A stretch of 64,000 nt of DNA, taken from assembly GCA_023091735.1 (NCBI GenBank), contig JALKBU010000014.1, positions 62,001 to 126,000 on the forward strand, given 5' to 3'. Source of the DNA: Trichomonas tenax. Its lineage: Eukaryota; Parabasalia; Trichomonadida; Trichomonadidae. The translations under genes were made by a program, and so were the position numbers. The notes beneath the pieces were generated by a model, which was not told where the DNA came from, did not search any database, and worked only from the letters and a program-made list of their open reading frames with translations. Shown piece after piece: positions 19,507 to 30,584 of the stretch (position 1 is its first letter; every line of letters begins with the position of its first letter).

Positions 19507-22500
19507 ATGAGCTTCGTTTGCTTCACGAAGCCAGGATCGACGATAGAATTGATCCCCGCATCGAAGCTCAACAATAAAAAAGTGAAAGACATTCGAATAC
19601 AGCTGGGACAAGAAGAAAATCTTCTGGGAATTCGATATGGAACTTATCAAGAATCCTTAGACGACGAAATTATTCTCACAAACAAATACCCGATGATAGC
19701 ATACGAATCTACACCAAATAAACTTCGTCAGCCAGATTATACTTTATTGCCGATTTCATTAAACAACAAAAACACAAAATGGATATGTGCAACAGTGGAA
19801 CATAACTGTGATATACCTATTCCGAATTTCCTTATTCAGATTCTCCCTGAGCAAATGAATCTTTCGATTAACCAGTTTTTAAAAATCGCTTCCAACTTCT
19901 TGGATATTGAAAATAGGCCGATAAAGTTCACAGCGTATGGCAAGGATTTAGAAAACACAAAGTGTGTTCAAGATTTATTTAATATTGCGAAAGAAACTTC
20001 AATTGTCTTCCATTGTGAACTTAGCAAAGAATCATTGAATAAGGTCAACAAAAGAGTCAATCTACTATCCGAAATCATTGTAACAGAGCAAAGTTATTTA
20101 AATTCTCTAGAAACAGTACTTAAGTTTTGGATTCCTGAGCTAAAATCGAAGAAACTGTTTCTTGATAGTGAAATTGATATTATTACAACAGAGTTCAACA
20201 AAATAACAAACACACATCAAGAATTTCTTCAAACTTTTAAATCTAACTATGATCAATTTGCAACTGAGATAGCAACGATATTCATTCAATACGCAGAGAA
20301 GTTTGAGATCGCAATTCCTTATATATCTCACTTTTTTCAATTTTCAGATCAATACGATGAAAAAGCAAAATCAGCATCATTCAGGAAGGTTTTCAACTTG
20401 CTTGCAGCAAAGCAGGATGGTAAAGATTTGATGAGCTTCATGATTAATCCTGTTCAAAGATATCCAAGATATGCATTATTTCTTCGCGATATAAGTAAAT
20501 GCACGCCAACGTCTCATCCTGATTTTCTTCTCATAAAAGATGCAGTGAGCTCTATTGACAGCTTCTTGAGACAATCGGACAGCACCAGCAAAATATTCAC
20601 GCGTTTATATGATCTCGAAAAAATTGCGAAAAATCTCAGGAACGAATTCACGATTATGTCACCGAATAGAGAACTCATTGATGAATTTGAAATCAATGTG
20701 AAAGGACATCATGAGAATTCCGGTGTTTTGTATATATTCAATGATATTGTTTTGCTTACGAAAGTCCAACAGAAAGGAGTTTCAGTTCTCTTCGATTGTC
20801 CGTCACATCGCTTTCATTTTATTCAAACTAACACTGCAGATAATTCAATCATTGTCTCGGCAATATGCAAATCATACAATCAGTCAATAATGAATCCAAG
20901 GAAAGATTATGTTGTGTGCTTCAACAGTGAAGCAAATTACAAGAAATTCTTCCAAACGATAAAAACAATTCAAACAAAAATCGCTAAAGATTATGAATTC
21001 TCATTGGAATGGAGTTTGATGTCAACAAACAAACTTGGACCTGTTATGGCAAACGCTGCAGTTGCTAATGGTTCTGAATATTTCTTCTTTGGTGGTCAAA
21101 AAGATAACAACAGAGTCGCAAGTAATATATTGACCGCAATCAAACAGTTCACACTCGAATACGAGCAAATTTATGTTCACACGCATGGAAGATTTGGACA
21201 CACAATGACACTGATAGGTTCAAGGCTTTTTATCATCGGAGGAAAATCAAAATTGAAGTTTTACAAGAAAGTTCTTTGCTACGATTTAAAGACAAATATG
21301 TGGCTTCATTTGATTCCAAACACAGATGTATCATTTTCTCCAAGGTATGGTCATACGAGTACCACAGTAGATTCCAGAATTTTCATTTTTGGAGGCAGAA
21401 ATGAAAAGGATGAAATCTTAAACACAGTTACAGTTTTCGATCCATTTTCCAATACTTTCGTCAATGTCACATGCAAGAAGTCTCCTCCACCAAGGTATCA
21501 TCACTCTGCATCTGTTTACGGATCCAGTATTATCATTCATGGCGGAAAGAGTCTTCACAGGAAATTACTGAATGACACGTGGGAATTCAACACTGTGAAA
21601 ATGCAATGGCGCGAAATCTTCACGAAAGGAATGCAGATTGTTCCAAGAAAATGTCATTCATCATTTATCTTTGGTGCTAATTTCGTTGTTGTTGGAGGTG
21701 TTACAAACAATAACGAGAATGCTGAATCTTTGCAAATCAACGTCCAAACAGAACAAGCGAAAGTTGTTAAGGATATTGGAAATGTTCCTGTCGGATTGAG
21801 GAAATTTGCATACTTCTGCGATCGCCAAGGAAAGTTTTACGTATATGGAGGATGCGAACGCAAATCAAAGAATCCTGTATCCAGCTTTTATGAGCTCACG
21901 CCAAACGAAAAATGGGCTGCAGGAACAATCAAAGAAATGCAGAGCGAAACTCCGCATATCGAAAGATTTTCACGTACAACGACAGCGAAGACAATTACGA
22001 GAAGACTTTACTCAAACAATGAACCAGATTTCGATAGTTTGTTTGGAATCAATGCGCAGACTGATGTTGACAACTTTGATATGAGTGATGTTCAACAAAC
22101 ACAGAGGCCAATGAGAAAGAAAAACTCTCTCTCTCAAGATACTCCAAGATCATCAAATTCCACAGAGAAATTTGATTTGACATTTGGAACTCCTTCGAAA
22201 CTTAATGATGTGAAAGAGCAAAATGTAACACATACAAAAATGTCTGATGTTCATTTTTCAACACCTCATAAAACTTTACAACCATCAACACCTGTTCAAA
22301 ACAAATCACAATCATCAATATTAACTCCAGAGAAAAGCGAACTCAACTCTCCCTTTCAACAACTGCTTGAAAGCGCAAAGCCTGAAGAAAAACATGAAAC
22401 AGTAAATCGGGAAGAGCCAGAAAAGAAACCAGAAGAAGAAAAACCAAAGAAATCAAACGTGAAAACAAACAATGAACAAAAGCAAACATTAATCCCAGAA

Positions 22501-23019
22501 AAACAGACTCTTATTGAGAATAAGAAACAAAAGAAAGCAATAACTGAACCAAAGCAAGATGCTGTTGATCAAAAGCAAAATAATGATGAGCAAAAGCAAA
22601 ATGTTGTTGAACAAAAAGAAAAAAATAAAACTCACAATATTACTAAAACTGAAGAAGAAAAGCCTCTCATTGATCTGGAACCAATTCCAGAAAAGAAACC
22701 GACAGAACCAAAGTGCGATAATATTCAAAAGGAGCTTGGAATTGGACCCGCAGTTAGTGTTAAAAAACTATCAAAGAAAGAAGAACAGATTCTCAAGAAA
22801 GCAAACAAAACATATTCGGCTTCTCGTTCAATCACTGATGTTTTGTCCGAGCTCAATTATGCTCCGTTTACACCAGAACCAAAAAAGAAAGCATCACCAA
22901 AGAAACCAGTTATTGCACATAAAGCTGCAACGCCAACTCATAACTCGAAAGTTACAATAAAACGATCGAAAACGATTGTTGAAAAACCAAAGAAATCTAT
23001 GAAAGCGAGACTAATTTAA
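19507..23019 (+). CDS. RhoGEF: DH-PH fused to Kelch propeller with disordered tail
   Basis: A protein of 1170 residues. The N-terminal 180 residues contain a possible ubiquitin-like or other small fold. A DH domain occupies about 183-358; its most conserved helix reads MINPVQRYPRYALFLRDI (312-329), as in Dbl-family exchange factors. A PH domain follows at about 385-488. A Kelch-type propeller of five or six blades (about 508-790) carries repeated RYGHT/PPRYHHS and FGG/HGG signatures. The last 350 residues are low-complexity Lys/Glu/Gln/Pro with Q-K-Q-N repeats and a basic end. It should activate Rho/Rac GTPases at membranes, with the Kelch part binding a partner. DH-PH plus Kelch is an unusual combination by animal standards. 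An Inr precedes the ATG; the stop is TAA followed by T. Confidence 0.92.
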   Translation: MSFVCFTKPGSTIELIPASKLNNKKVKDIRIQLGQEENLLGIRYGTYQESLDDEIILTNKYPMIAYESTPNKLRQPDYTLLPISLNNKNTKWICATVEHNCDIPIPNFLIQILPEQMNLSINQFLKIASNFLDIENRPIKFTAYGKDLENTKCVQDLFNIAKETSIVFHCELSKESLNKVNKRVNLLSEIIVTEQSYLNSLETVLKFWIPELKSKKLFLDSEIDIITTEFNKITNTHQEFLQTFKSNYDQFATEIATIFIQYAEKFEIAIPYISHFFQFSDQYDEKAKSASFRKVFNLLAAKQDGKDLMSFMINPVQRYPRYALFLRDISKCTPTSHPDFLLIKDAVSSIDSFLRQSDSTSKIFTRLYDLEKIAKNLRNEFTIMSPNRELIDEFEINVKGHHENSGVLYIFNDIVLLTKVQQKGVSVLFDCPSHRFHFIQTNTADNSIIVSAICKSYNQSIMNPRKDYVVCFNSEANYKKFFQTIKTIQTKIAKDYEFSLEWSLMSTNKLGPVMANAAVANGSEYFFFGGQKDNNRVASNILTAIKQFTLEYEQIYVHTHGRFGHTMTLIGSRLFIIGGKSKLKFYKKVLCYDLKTNMWLHLIPNTDVSFSPRYGHTSTTVDSRIFIFGGRNEKDEILNTVTVFDPFSNTFVNVTCKKSPPPRYHHSASVYGSSIIIHGGKSLHRKLLNDTWEFNTVKMQWREIFTKGMQIVPRKCHSSFIFGANFVVVGGVTNNNENAESLQINVQTEQAKVVKDIGNVPVGLRKFAYFCDRQGKFYVYGGCERKSKNPVSSFYELTPNEKWAAGTIKEMQSETPHIERFSRTTTAKTITRRLYSNNEPDFDSLFGINAQTDVDNFDMSDVQQTQRPMRKKNSLSQDTPRSSNSTEKFDLTFGTPSKLNDVKEQNVTHTKMSDVHFSTPHKTLQPSTPVQNKSQSSILTPEKSELNSPFQQLLESAKPEEKHETVNREEPEKKPEEEKPKKSNVKTNNEQKQTLIPEKQTLIENKKQKKAITEPKQDAVDQKQNNDEQKQNVVEQKEKNKTHNITKTEEEKPLIDLEPIPEKKPTEPKCDNIQKELGIGPAVSVKKLSKKEEQILKKANKTYSASRSITDVLSELNYAPFTPEPKKKASPKKPVIAHKAATPTHNSKVTIKRSKTIVEKPKKSMKARLI

Positions 23020-23169
23020 TTAATTATTTATTGTTTTTATATGTTTAAAAATAATTGTATATGTTATCAATTCTATTTTAACCAAGCATTTAACCCAGGT
23101 ATGAAATATTTATAATCTACCATTTCATGAAAACATCCTTTCTTTCTATTACGATTGAGTTGATTCCTT

Positions 23170-23774
23170 TTGGATTCCAATGTGAATTTGAAATTCAGAT
23201 ATTAAGACCCATTTCTCCTCCAAATATTTCATTTTTATACATTGACTTTGGTTGAAATGAAGTGTCTAAATCAGAGAAAACAGCAAAGTAAGAATACTTA
23301 AAGCGCCAATTACTATCTTTATATGGATCAATATTTTTTGAGATATAATCTGAAAAATCGACACCAATCTCCTTCTAAAATTGCTGAATCCATTGGTGTT
23401 CTATTCTCAACGATTTTTCCTTTAGGTAATTCCAGCAGTCCGGCTACTTGTTTTATAACAAGTATGTATTGTTTTGTCTTGTCAAAGATAACAAGACCCA
23501 CTCTTTCAATTTGGTTTGACCAAATCTTAAATTTACGATCTTCTTTTAACTTGAGAAAATATTCAAGATGCAAAAAATTGCTAAATCATTTGTTAGTTGT
23601 TCTTGTTCTCCGTAATCACCATCATAATAATCAATGAAGAAGAAAATTGCTTCTGCGAATGCAAGATCAATATCATATTTATTTTTCTCGATTATTGAGT
23701 TCCTCATTTGTTACTGAGATTTCTCTGAACCATGGAGTATTAATGAAAAACCTGCACGCAAACTCATCCATCAT
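23170..23774 (-). pseudogene. Dcp2-like mRNA decapping Nudix gene, broken by frameshifts
   Basis: Reading the minus strand from the ATG at about 23774, successive frames give, in order: an N-terminal helical segment (MMDEFACRFFINTP); a box-A-like stretch (DIDLAFAEAIFFFIDYY); RKFKIWSNQIERVGLVIFD, the first Nudix strand; then LLELPKGKIVE...SAILE, a Nudix box as in Dcp2 (FPKGK). A frameshift breaks into EIGVDFSDYI, completing the box. At least three indels and a stop after GGEMGLNI separate these pieces. The order matches the Dcp2 regulatory plus Nudix layout. An active form would remove the 5' cap of mRNA. The locus cannot make that protein as it stands. Confidence 0.7.
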
Positions 23775-23849
23775 ATCATCACTAATTGCAGACACTTTTA
23801 TAAATTTGAGTAGTCAAATTTTTCGTGTCAAAATTGAAAGGTAGTCAAA

Positions 23850-24005
23850 AAAAAGTTTACTTGACATATTTTTTTACATGGCATATTCTATATTTACAAA
23901 TAGTTGAAGTATCAGCTTACGCATATTAATGGAATAGGCATTTATGTCACATGATATTTCTTTGACATTTATACTACCGAAAAACTCGATGGCGCCAACA
24001 ACATT
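23850..24005. other. Spacer with ACATG-type motif variants
   Basis: It contains TTTACTTGACA and TTTACATGGCA close together (about 23855-23885), variants of the recurrent TTTACRTGNCA motif, between two pseudogenes. Confidence 0.4.
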
Positions 24006-24542
24006 TCAATAAGTTTGACGTGAATCTTGTCCATCATTCATAATTACTAATTCATGTATTAAAACTTGCTTATCAGCCGGGATGTTAATTGTATATATAG
24101 TGTCAACGCGGCAATCAGCAGAACCAGTATTCGATGTTAAATCTGTGTACACAGGAGTTGTTTGATGATAGAAAAATATTTCTGGGCCATAGGACAGCTC
24201 AGCATACATCAGATACTTCAATGGAAATCTGAAGTTTGCTTTTGTTTTTATTTGAGTTTTTTTGACTATTGCATTATAACCGAAAACGAAAGTAATGTTA
24301 TCGTTTTTGGGTGTAGCAGTTGGTGATGAGTGGAAATTTGATAATGAATCCCAATATACTATATGGCTTTTATTCACTCGAGCATTTGAGTCTGATTTAC
24401 CAGAAAACGAAAACTATTTGGTTGGATCCTTCTTTGTTGTATAAATCTTACTTAAGAGATCCCCATTTCCGACCTGATATGGGGTCAGAAAAGAAGCATA
24501 TATAAAATTGTCACATTTTATTAAGGTTATGTTAGGCACCTT
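24006..24542 (-). pseudogene. Unknown protein fragment with one in-frame TAG
   Basis: A single minus-strand frame is open from 24542 to the TGA at 24006 except for a TAG at 24414-24416, and contains no suitable start ATG. The predicted product has a beta-rich look (ITFVFGYNAIV, YTINIPADKQVLIHELVIMNDGQD) like an extracellular domain. I do not recognise the family. The missing start and internal stop suggest a decayed fragment of a larger surface-protein gene. Confidence 0.5.
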
Positions 24543-25348
24543 TCATAATTTAAGGTTAATTTACATTTATCAGTTTGTCGAAATGATAAAAACAGATGTT
24601 CGATTATTTTGTAATTTTTGTCCATCAATAACTTGTTTGATGCCTCATATTATATACATTATGATAGTGCATGGACTGAAGATATTACCCATCAAAGCTG
24701 AAATGACTCTTGAGCGCGTGTACTGTGTTGAAACATCAAAAAGTTATGCGAGTGAAAATGATAGTTCCAAAATAATCGTCCTATATTTAATCTTGTTAAT
24801 AAATGGCATCTTTAGCCAATTAGTTATTGTGTATGCCTGACTTCGAGCTTTAAAACATCACATTCAACACAAGATTAATGATTTGACAACATCATCATCA
24901 AAAAAAAGTTTCTCTAAAGATTTAAGGTCTAACGTTTTAACGCTGTGATGCTCATAACGAGATAAAGATAAGTATAAATATCAATTAAAAAGACAATTCG
25001 AGAGTCGGCACTTTTACAAAAAACGGATCTCAAAATGTCACTTTTTATTTTTTGCTTTTTATTAGATTTTTAGAATCTCTATATTGTGCCATAAATAATT
25101 TCAAAAATTTGAATATTTATTGCGCACAGAAAAAGCTGTGGAAGCAAAACAATTTCAATTTTTTGTATATTAATTCTACATACTCTTGCATGCTGATCCT
25201 TACAATAAAAATCTAATTGAAATGAAAAGTGGCTAATAAACGTTTTCAGTCAAATAAAAATGTCCAAAAGAATAATGGTGATATAATTATTCTAAAATTT
25301 ATTTGTAAATTATTCATATTAGCTTTGTGAACTATTCAAAAAGGTTTC
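24543..25348. other. AT-rich intergenic DNA
   Basis: No gene supported. TTAAGGTTA-type motifs occur at about 24522 and 24551. Readings on the plus strand here are short, without motifs. Confidence 0.5.
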
Positions 25349-25353
25349 TCATT
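25349..25353 (+). promoter_or_regulatory. Trichomonad Inr (TCATT)
   Basis: With +1 at 25351, it is 11 bases before the ATG of the surface protein at 25362. Confidence 0.7.
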
Positions 25354-25361
25354 TTATAAAA

Positions 25362-27563
25362 ATGTTTTTCGCGTTTCTTTCCTTAATTACTGCATCAATT
25401 TCGTTCAGATCCGGATTGAGGACCTACGACCTCACTGCCGATGAAACAGTCACTATTGTTTCTGATTATGTAATTTATGTTGTTTCAACAACAAATTGCA
25501 CGCTAACATATAAAAACGAAAACCGAACAAAAGCTTTCTTTGCAAGAGCTGGCGATTCATTACGAATTACGCTTGTTGACGCAACAGAAGGCTCAATTAC
25601 GATTAATGCTGTCAAACCAATTGAAAAATGCGCTTCTTACTATTACGTCACAGGAAACATTTTCGATACGATCACATCTCTCCAATCGAATCAATGCGTT
25701 TTCGTTTTAGGAAACTCTGACGACAAAAATATCACACTTAATGCAAAATTTAGATCTCGTAGATACAGCGATAGTATTTACATTTACGGCTATGATGGAA
25801 ACCAGTTGATGAGTTCGCGCTCAACTTTTATCAACATCACAAATTCTTCGATTCAATTTTACATGGATTCTTCAACAAAACTCTATGATCTTCAAGTTTA
25901 TGACTCAAATAGGTATTTGCCTCGCGGAGATCATGAAATTACCATTGAAGACGCCGTTAATATCACATTAGCCCCTAATTACGTTTTTGTTGCCAAAAAT
26001 ACAGAAGGGTTGGGATTCGCTGCCGACAAAGAAGGCTTTGAGAAGGCAACAGGTGTATTTTACTCAACAACTGACGAAATTTTGATCACAATTACTAAAA
26101 ATATGACAGATAAGTTGGCGTTTGTCATCGGATATAACAATAAATCGTTGTGCGATAGCTACTCCGTGATGATTGTCACTGGCAATGTTCAAGTTACAAA
26201 TAAGCATTTCGAAGCCAACAACACCCATGTTTGCATTCTCTTTACGTCAACATCCATGGTGCAGTACTTATATGGCCGAGAATCGGATTCAGGTTCGTAT
26301 AACATGAGAGTTGAAAACTCAACTTCTCCTGTTTCCCCGCCATACAATAGAAATGATGTAGTTTATTCAGTGTTCGACAAGTCATCAACTATGATGATCA
26401 ACATCAAATCCGCATCAATGAAAATTGGTCTTGTTTCGACAGACATTTTCATACCAGGAACATCTGATTTAAGGTCTGACAGATGGATCCCGATTGTTGG
26501 CTATATTTCAGAGCCAATCAACACAACAAAAATCACGTTCCATCCATCCTATCAATACCGAATTCCAAACGGATATTACTCAATTTACATTCCACCAAAA
26601 GGCAAAACACTTCAGTTCCAACCTCTCACACTGATTGCATTCCACAATGCTAAGTCGTTCACAGGTAAAGTTGAGTATTCGTCGAAGGAAGTCGATATCC
26701 TCGGAACGACAGGCAACTACGTTATCAATATCACCGAAGAAGTTTCACCGACATTCACAATAAAGCCAATTGGTGATTCAGCAATTATTCTTAACGTTTC
26801 CGTATTCATGGATGCTTACAAGTCTGCCTTTGCCGATGTTATTGTTCTTTCAAGCGACATGTGGACATATTTCCATATGAGCACAAACTCAAATGATGGC
26901 GATCGAACAACCAATCTCACAATGAAGTTAAAGTCAAATCCATCTTTCACTGTCTTCGGTGGTTCGACATTTAATTATTCTATTAGTAGTTTTTCAACCT
27001 CAGAGATAGAGAGTACTGAAACCGCATATAACCCTACCTGGCAAACAACATATGACACAAACAATGTCAAGACATTGGCGTTTGATTTCGACTTTAGTTC
27101 ATACACTAGGAGAGTCAAAGGTTACATTTCAATTTTGTTTAACAGTTATACTTACACTACTGAAACAGAGGAAATTGGTGGTCTTTTCCTTGGTGCATCA
27201 TCTTTCACAAAGTCTAAATATGTTGCAAAGTATGCAGATCCAGCTGGAACAGTTCTCCAAATCGGAGAAGCTTATCCTCAATATGATGGATCATTTAAAG
27301 AAAGACTTCCAACTGGTGCTATTGTAGGAATTGTTTTTGGAAGTATGTTTGTAATTGCCGCTATAATAATAATGATTATAATCTTCTGCTGCCCGAAGAC
27401 CAAACCACTAAAGAAATCTTCTTCCAGCTCATCCTCAAAGAAGAAACAACAGCAGTATCCACCACAACAATATCCTCCACAAGGAGGCTATCCTCCACAG
27501 TATGGAGCTCCTGAGCAACCTAACTTTTCCGAAAAAGAAACACTTCATATGCCCTTAAAATAA
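25362..27563 (+). CDS. Type I surface glycoprotein with PPQY-rich cytosolic tail
   Basis: A protein of 733 residues. It has a signal peptide (MFFAFLSLITASISF), a beta-rich ectodomain with many N-x-S/T sites, a single membrane helix (GAIVGIVFGSMFVIAAIIIMIIIF), then CC and a tail of about 65 residues. The tail is Ser/Lys-rich, then carries repeated YPPQ units (QQYPPQQYPPQGGYPPQYG), and ends HMPLK. Tyr-Pro-Pro-Gln repeats of this sort occur in annexin/synexin-type and other disordered segments and can bind WW domains (PPxY), although the order here is YPPQ/PPQY. The family is not recognised. A surface receptor or adhesin-like role is inferred from topology. Inr and TAAA stop contexts are good. 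Confidence 0.85.
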   Translation: MFFAFLSLITASISFRSGLRTYDLTADETVTIVSDYVIYVVSTTNCTLTYKNENRTKAFFARAGDSLRITLVDATEGSITINAVKPIEKCASYYYVTGNIFDTITSLQSNQCVFVLGNSDDKNITLNAKFRSRRYSDSIYIYGYDGNQLMSSRSTFINITNSSIQFYMDSSTKLYDLQVYDSNRYLPRGDHEITIEDAVNITLAPNYVFVAKNTEGLGFAADKEGFEKATGVFYSTTDEILITITKNMTDKLAFVIGYNNKSLCDSYSVMIVTGNVQVTNKHFEANNTHVCILFTSTSMVQYLYGRESDSGSYNMRVENSTSPVSPPYNRNDVVYSVFDKSSTMMINIKSASMKIGLVSTDIFIPGTSDLRSDRWIPIVGYISEPINTTKITFHPSYQYRIPNGYYSIYIPPKGKTLQFQPLTLIAFHNAKSFTGKVEYSSKEVDILGTTGNYVINITEEVSPTFTIKPIGDSAIILNVSVFMDAYKSAFADVIVLSSDMWTYFHMSTNSNDGDRTTNLTMKLKSNPSFTVFGGSTFNYSISSFSTSEIESTETAYNPTWQTTYDTNNVKTLAFDFDFSSYTRRVKGYISILFNSYTYTTETEEIGGLFLGASSFTKSKYVAKYADPAGTVLQIGEAYPQYDGSFKERLPTGAIVGIVFGSMFVIAAIIIMIIIFCCPKTKPLKKSSSSSSSKKKQQQYPPQQYPPQGGYPPQYGAPEQPNFSEKETLHMPLK

Positions 27564-29565
27564 AGCAGGGGTGGGGGCCTAGCCACTTTTTTTCCAAATG
27601 TCAGATTTTTTTCGCACTTTTGTCCAGTTTTTTTTAGTTACTCTCACAACGAGATATTGAGAATGCTTTAAAGAAAACTTTATAATGCAAACAAATCAGG
27701 AAGTATTTTAATGAATATATAACAGTACAGAGCAAAAATTTTAAAGAATTACAATAATAATTTTTTTTAATATACTATATAAACATATTCATTAGATGTA
27801 AATAGATTGCGAACGTATTTGTATGTGATTCCATACAGATTGTTTTGTTGTAATTCAATCATAATGGGAATTTGGAAATTCAAATTCGCTTGTGAGGGGT
27901 TTCTAATGTGTCAATAATATGCATTATTTGTGGCATAGTGTTTTGCACTGTTTAGCAATGTGAGGTTATGAACATATTGCGTTTTCGAAAATTAGATATG
28001 AAATGGGAGAAATTTATTTTGTGCTTTTTTGTGTTTTAGTAGTTCGTTATATGACCATGGTTGCGAAGCTTTATATCCTATGTGTATAAGTCATCTATAG
28101 CGATTTTGTCGATAGATATATAAATCATCAAGTACTCAAAAGTGACATCATCATATGCTCATTGAAGACCCCATTTCTTTCTCATGTAACCTCTTTTCTA
28201 CTATTTATATACGACATTATATATTCATATGTCTGTGTTGTATACTTCTATATATGTGCTAATGTGTGAAAGCATATATTGCATGATATACAATGCTATA
28301 AAGTTTCCCGTGCACAATTGATTCGAACTTCTCAACGTGACTTCAAAAGTTGTCTGCGAAGACTTTGTGTGCAAATATCATTATATATAGTATGTATATA
28401 TTATAAATTGAGTGTGATGTTAAAAATATTATATGTTATGAGATATATTTAATTTTATTTTTCATTATTTTTTACTTCTGTATATATAAATAGTTATATA
28501 TTATCCTTTGTATTATCATTACATTGGTTTGGATTGTTTATATTAATTATTTGTGGAGATGTTTCCTTTTTCTTTTGCAAAAAGTGACGCATTTGATGTG
28601 GTAAAATAAAGGTTTCCCAGAGGTGTGTATTGTTTGTCTTTGATATATAACAATGTATAATATATAGATAGATATGTATCCTATATATTGCATACTGTGT
28701 AATCATATCAGAGGGCTTTAATAAAAAGTTTACTTGTACCAGATTCCGCTGACTAAAATAGGACTAATTTGACATGTAAAAAAATCGAACAATTGACATT
28801 TAAAAACGATGATAAAATTGACAGCAATCAAAAAAGTACCAACTTGATGTTACCCATTTTTATTTGATTTTTGATATCCTTTAGACATGTACAAACGAAA
28901 TTACGGAAAGTTTTTGTTTAACTATTTGAATAAATTTACTTCGATTCGAAAATATCACTTTGGAGAGTTTTAAGTATGATGAATGTAGTTTTTATATGTC
29001 ATTTCTCGGTTGGTTTTCGTTTATGGCTGATGTTTGTGAATGCTGTCGCCAATCAAATTTGATGACGTTAATGAAAAATGAAATTAAATTGATTGACTTT
29101 GATAAACTCAACAATTTAAAAGTTTTTGAATATATTCATATGATTATATACTTCATATCGATTATCGAAATTTATTTTGAAAGAATATCGATTTGAATTA
29201 TAAGATTTTGAGAGCATTTGACATCACTATGCTTTTGCCTATAAACTTCTCTATCATATTTCTTGTAGAAAATTCTAAGAGCAAAAAATCTTGAAAATAT
29301 TTTATGGAAAAAATTGGAATAAAAAAAAACCATAAATACAAACAGTTTTATTAAAGGAATACATCAAAATCCTCGAACGTATTTGCTTAATTTGAATTTG
29401 ATAATTATTCTTCAAATTTAATTTCGCGTATTTTCGCCTAAAATTTTCGCATATCAAAAGCACTCATTGCAGGTAGCTATTTGATGCTTTGGTATGAAAT
29501 TCTACCGAAGAAATACTAAGAATGAGAATAAACATGATAAATAACATGATAAAGTTGGAAACACA
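27564..29565. other. AT-rich intergenic DNA
   Basis: Two kb without a supported gene. It opens with a G-rich run (GGGGTGGGGG, about 27569-27578) after the surface-protein stop, and contains long TA/TG-rich simple stretches at about 28200-28700. TGACATGTAAA lies at 28770-28780. The 78-codon reading at 28960-29196 has no ATG and no motif. Confidence 0.55.
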
Positions 29566-30471
29566 TTAGTCATTCGATTGGATGCTTGCAGGGTTTGCAT
29601 CTTTTTTACTATTTCTGTTGTTTTGTTTCTTGATCCCTCTCCAAACGTATGTTAGAATGTTATTAATGAGAGTAATTAACCATATGAGCCACCCAAATGA
29701 ATAAATGAATGTGTTCTCTTGTGAGTTATCAATGTGTTCAGCAAATTCGTTCAATGCAATTAATTTTTGAGAAACAACTTGCGCTGTTTGGTTAAGAATT
29801 TGTGATTTGATCATAACTTCTTCCATTTTAGTCTTTATGCTGTCTAACTCATTTTCAGTTAATTTTGTTGTATGTTCTAAAGATTCAATTCTATCAGATG
29901 TACTGTTGAACCCCAATGTTGTTTGAACTGTGTCAAAGTTGTATTCAATGAGTGGAAGATCAATTGTCAATCTTTTACGTAGTGAAATAACTGGAATGAA
30001 AAAAGATGAATCACTATCAACTTTCAATTCAATGTGCCCAAGCGATTCTCTATTTTCTTCAGTGTTAAAATCGTCTTCACAAACCATTTTTGAATTTTCA
30101 TTATTTTCGTTTCTTTTGAAATCATGGAATATGATTGAACTTTTAGTAATTATTCCTTGAATTGTAGTACCATGTCTATCATTTTGGCTGTTTGTTCTTT
30201 TTTCTCCTGAATTCAGATTTGAAGGACTCGAAGAAGAGTTGTCTCGTGAGAAAAATTTTCTATTGAACTTAGAAACGCCGCCCTTTGAGTTATTATCGTT
30301 GCTACTAAATTGTTGATTATTTGATGAAAATCTTCCACAAGAATTGTATCCAGATGACGAAAATTCTCTCTCATTGGTGTTTTTCTCGCCTGTTTCCAGC
30401 ATGTCATCGACTGTGGCCTTCTTTTTCGGGATCTTTGCAAAAGATCCGAAGATTGGCCCCGACATCATCAT
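29566..30471 (-). CDS. Probable tail-anchored coiled-coil protein
   Basis: A protein of 301 residues. The frame is open from 30579, but I start at the ATG triplet at 30471 because an Inr (TCATT, +1 at 30479) lies only 8 bases upstream. There is no signal peptide. Residues 1-130 are Ser/Asn-rich and disordered. A short beta-like region (HIELKVDSDSSFFIPVISLRKRL) follows, then a coiled-coil heptad region (IESLEHTTKLTENELDSIKTKMEEV..., about 195-245). A hydrophobic helix near the C-terminus (YSFGWLIWLITLINNILTYVW) precedes a 25-residue basic tail. This order fits a tail-anchored protein of the ER or nuclear envelope, or a SNARE-like or tethering factor, but no family is recognised. TGTCATGTAAA at 30574-30584 lies 103 bases upstream. 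Confidence 0.75.
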   Translation of the reverse strand: MMMSGPIFGSFAKIPKKKATVDDMLETGEKNTNEREFSSSGYNSCGRFSSNNQQFSSNDNNSKGGVSKFNRKFFSRDNSSSSPSNLNSGEKRTNSQNDRHGTTIQGIITKSSIIFHDFKRNENNENSKMVCEDDFNTEENRESLGHIELKVDSDSSFFIPVISLRKRLTIDLPLIEYNFDTVQTTLGFNSTSDRIESLEHTTKLTENELDSIKTKMEEVMIKSQILNQTAQVVSQKLIALNEFAEHIDNSQENTFIYSFGWLIWLITLINNILTYVWRGIKKQNNRNSKKDANPASIQSND

Positions 30472-30476
30472 CTTGA

Positions 30477-30481
30477 AATGA
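30477..30481 (-). promoter_or_regulatory. Trichomonad Inr (TCATT)
   Basis: With +1 at 30479, it is 8 bases before the ATG at 30471. It excludes the longer in-frame start at 30579. Confidence 0.65.
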
Positions 30482-30584
30482 AATATATTGACGTATACAA
30501 TCAAGAATAGACATTGGACATATCTGCATTGATTCTTATTGATTTTCAATTTTTTGGCACGTAAATGGATATCTGTCATGTAAA

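Noticed and set aside
28960..29196. 78-codon reading with some hydrophobic stretches
   Set aside because: Starts with TTG, no ATG, no recognisable family.
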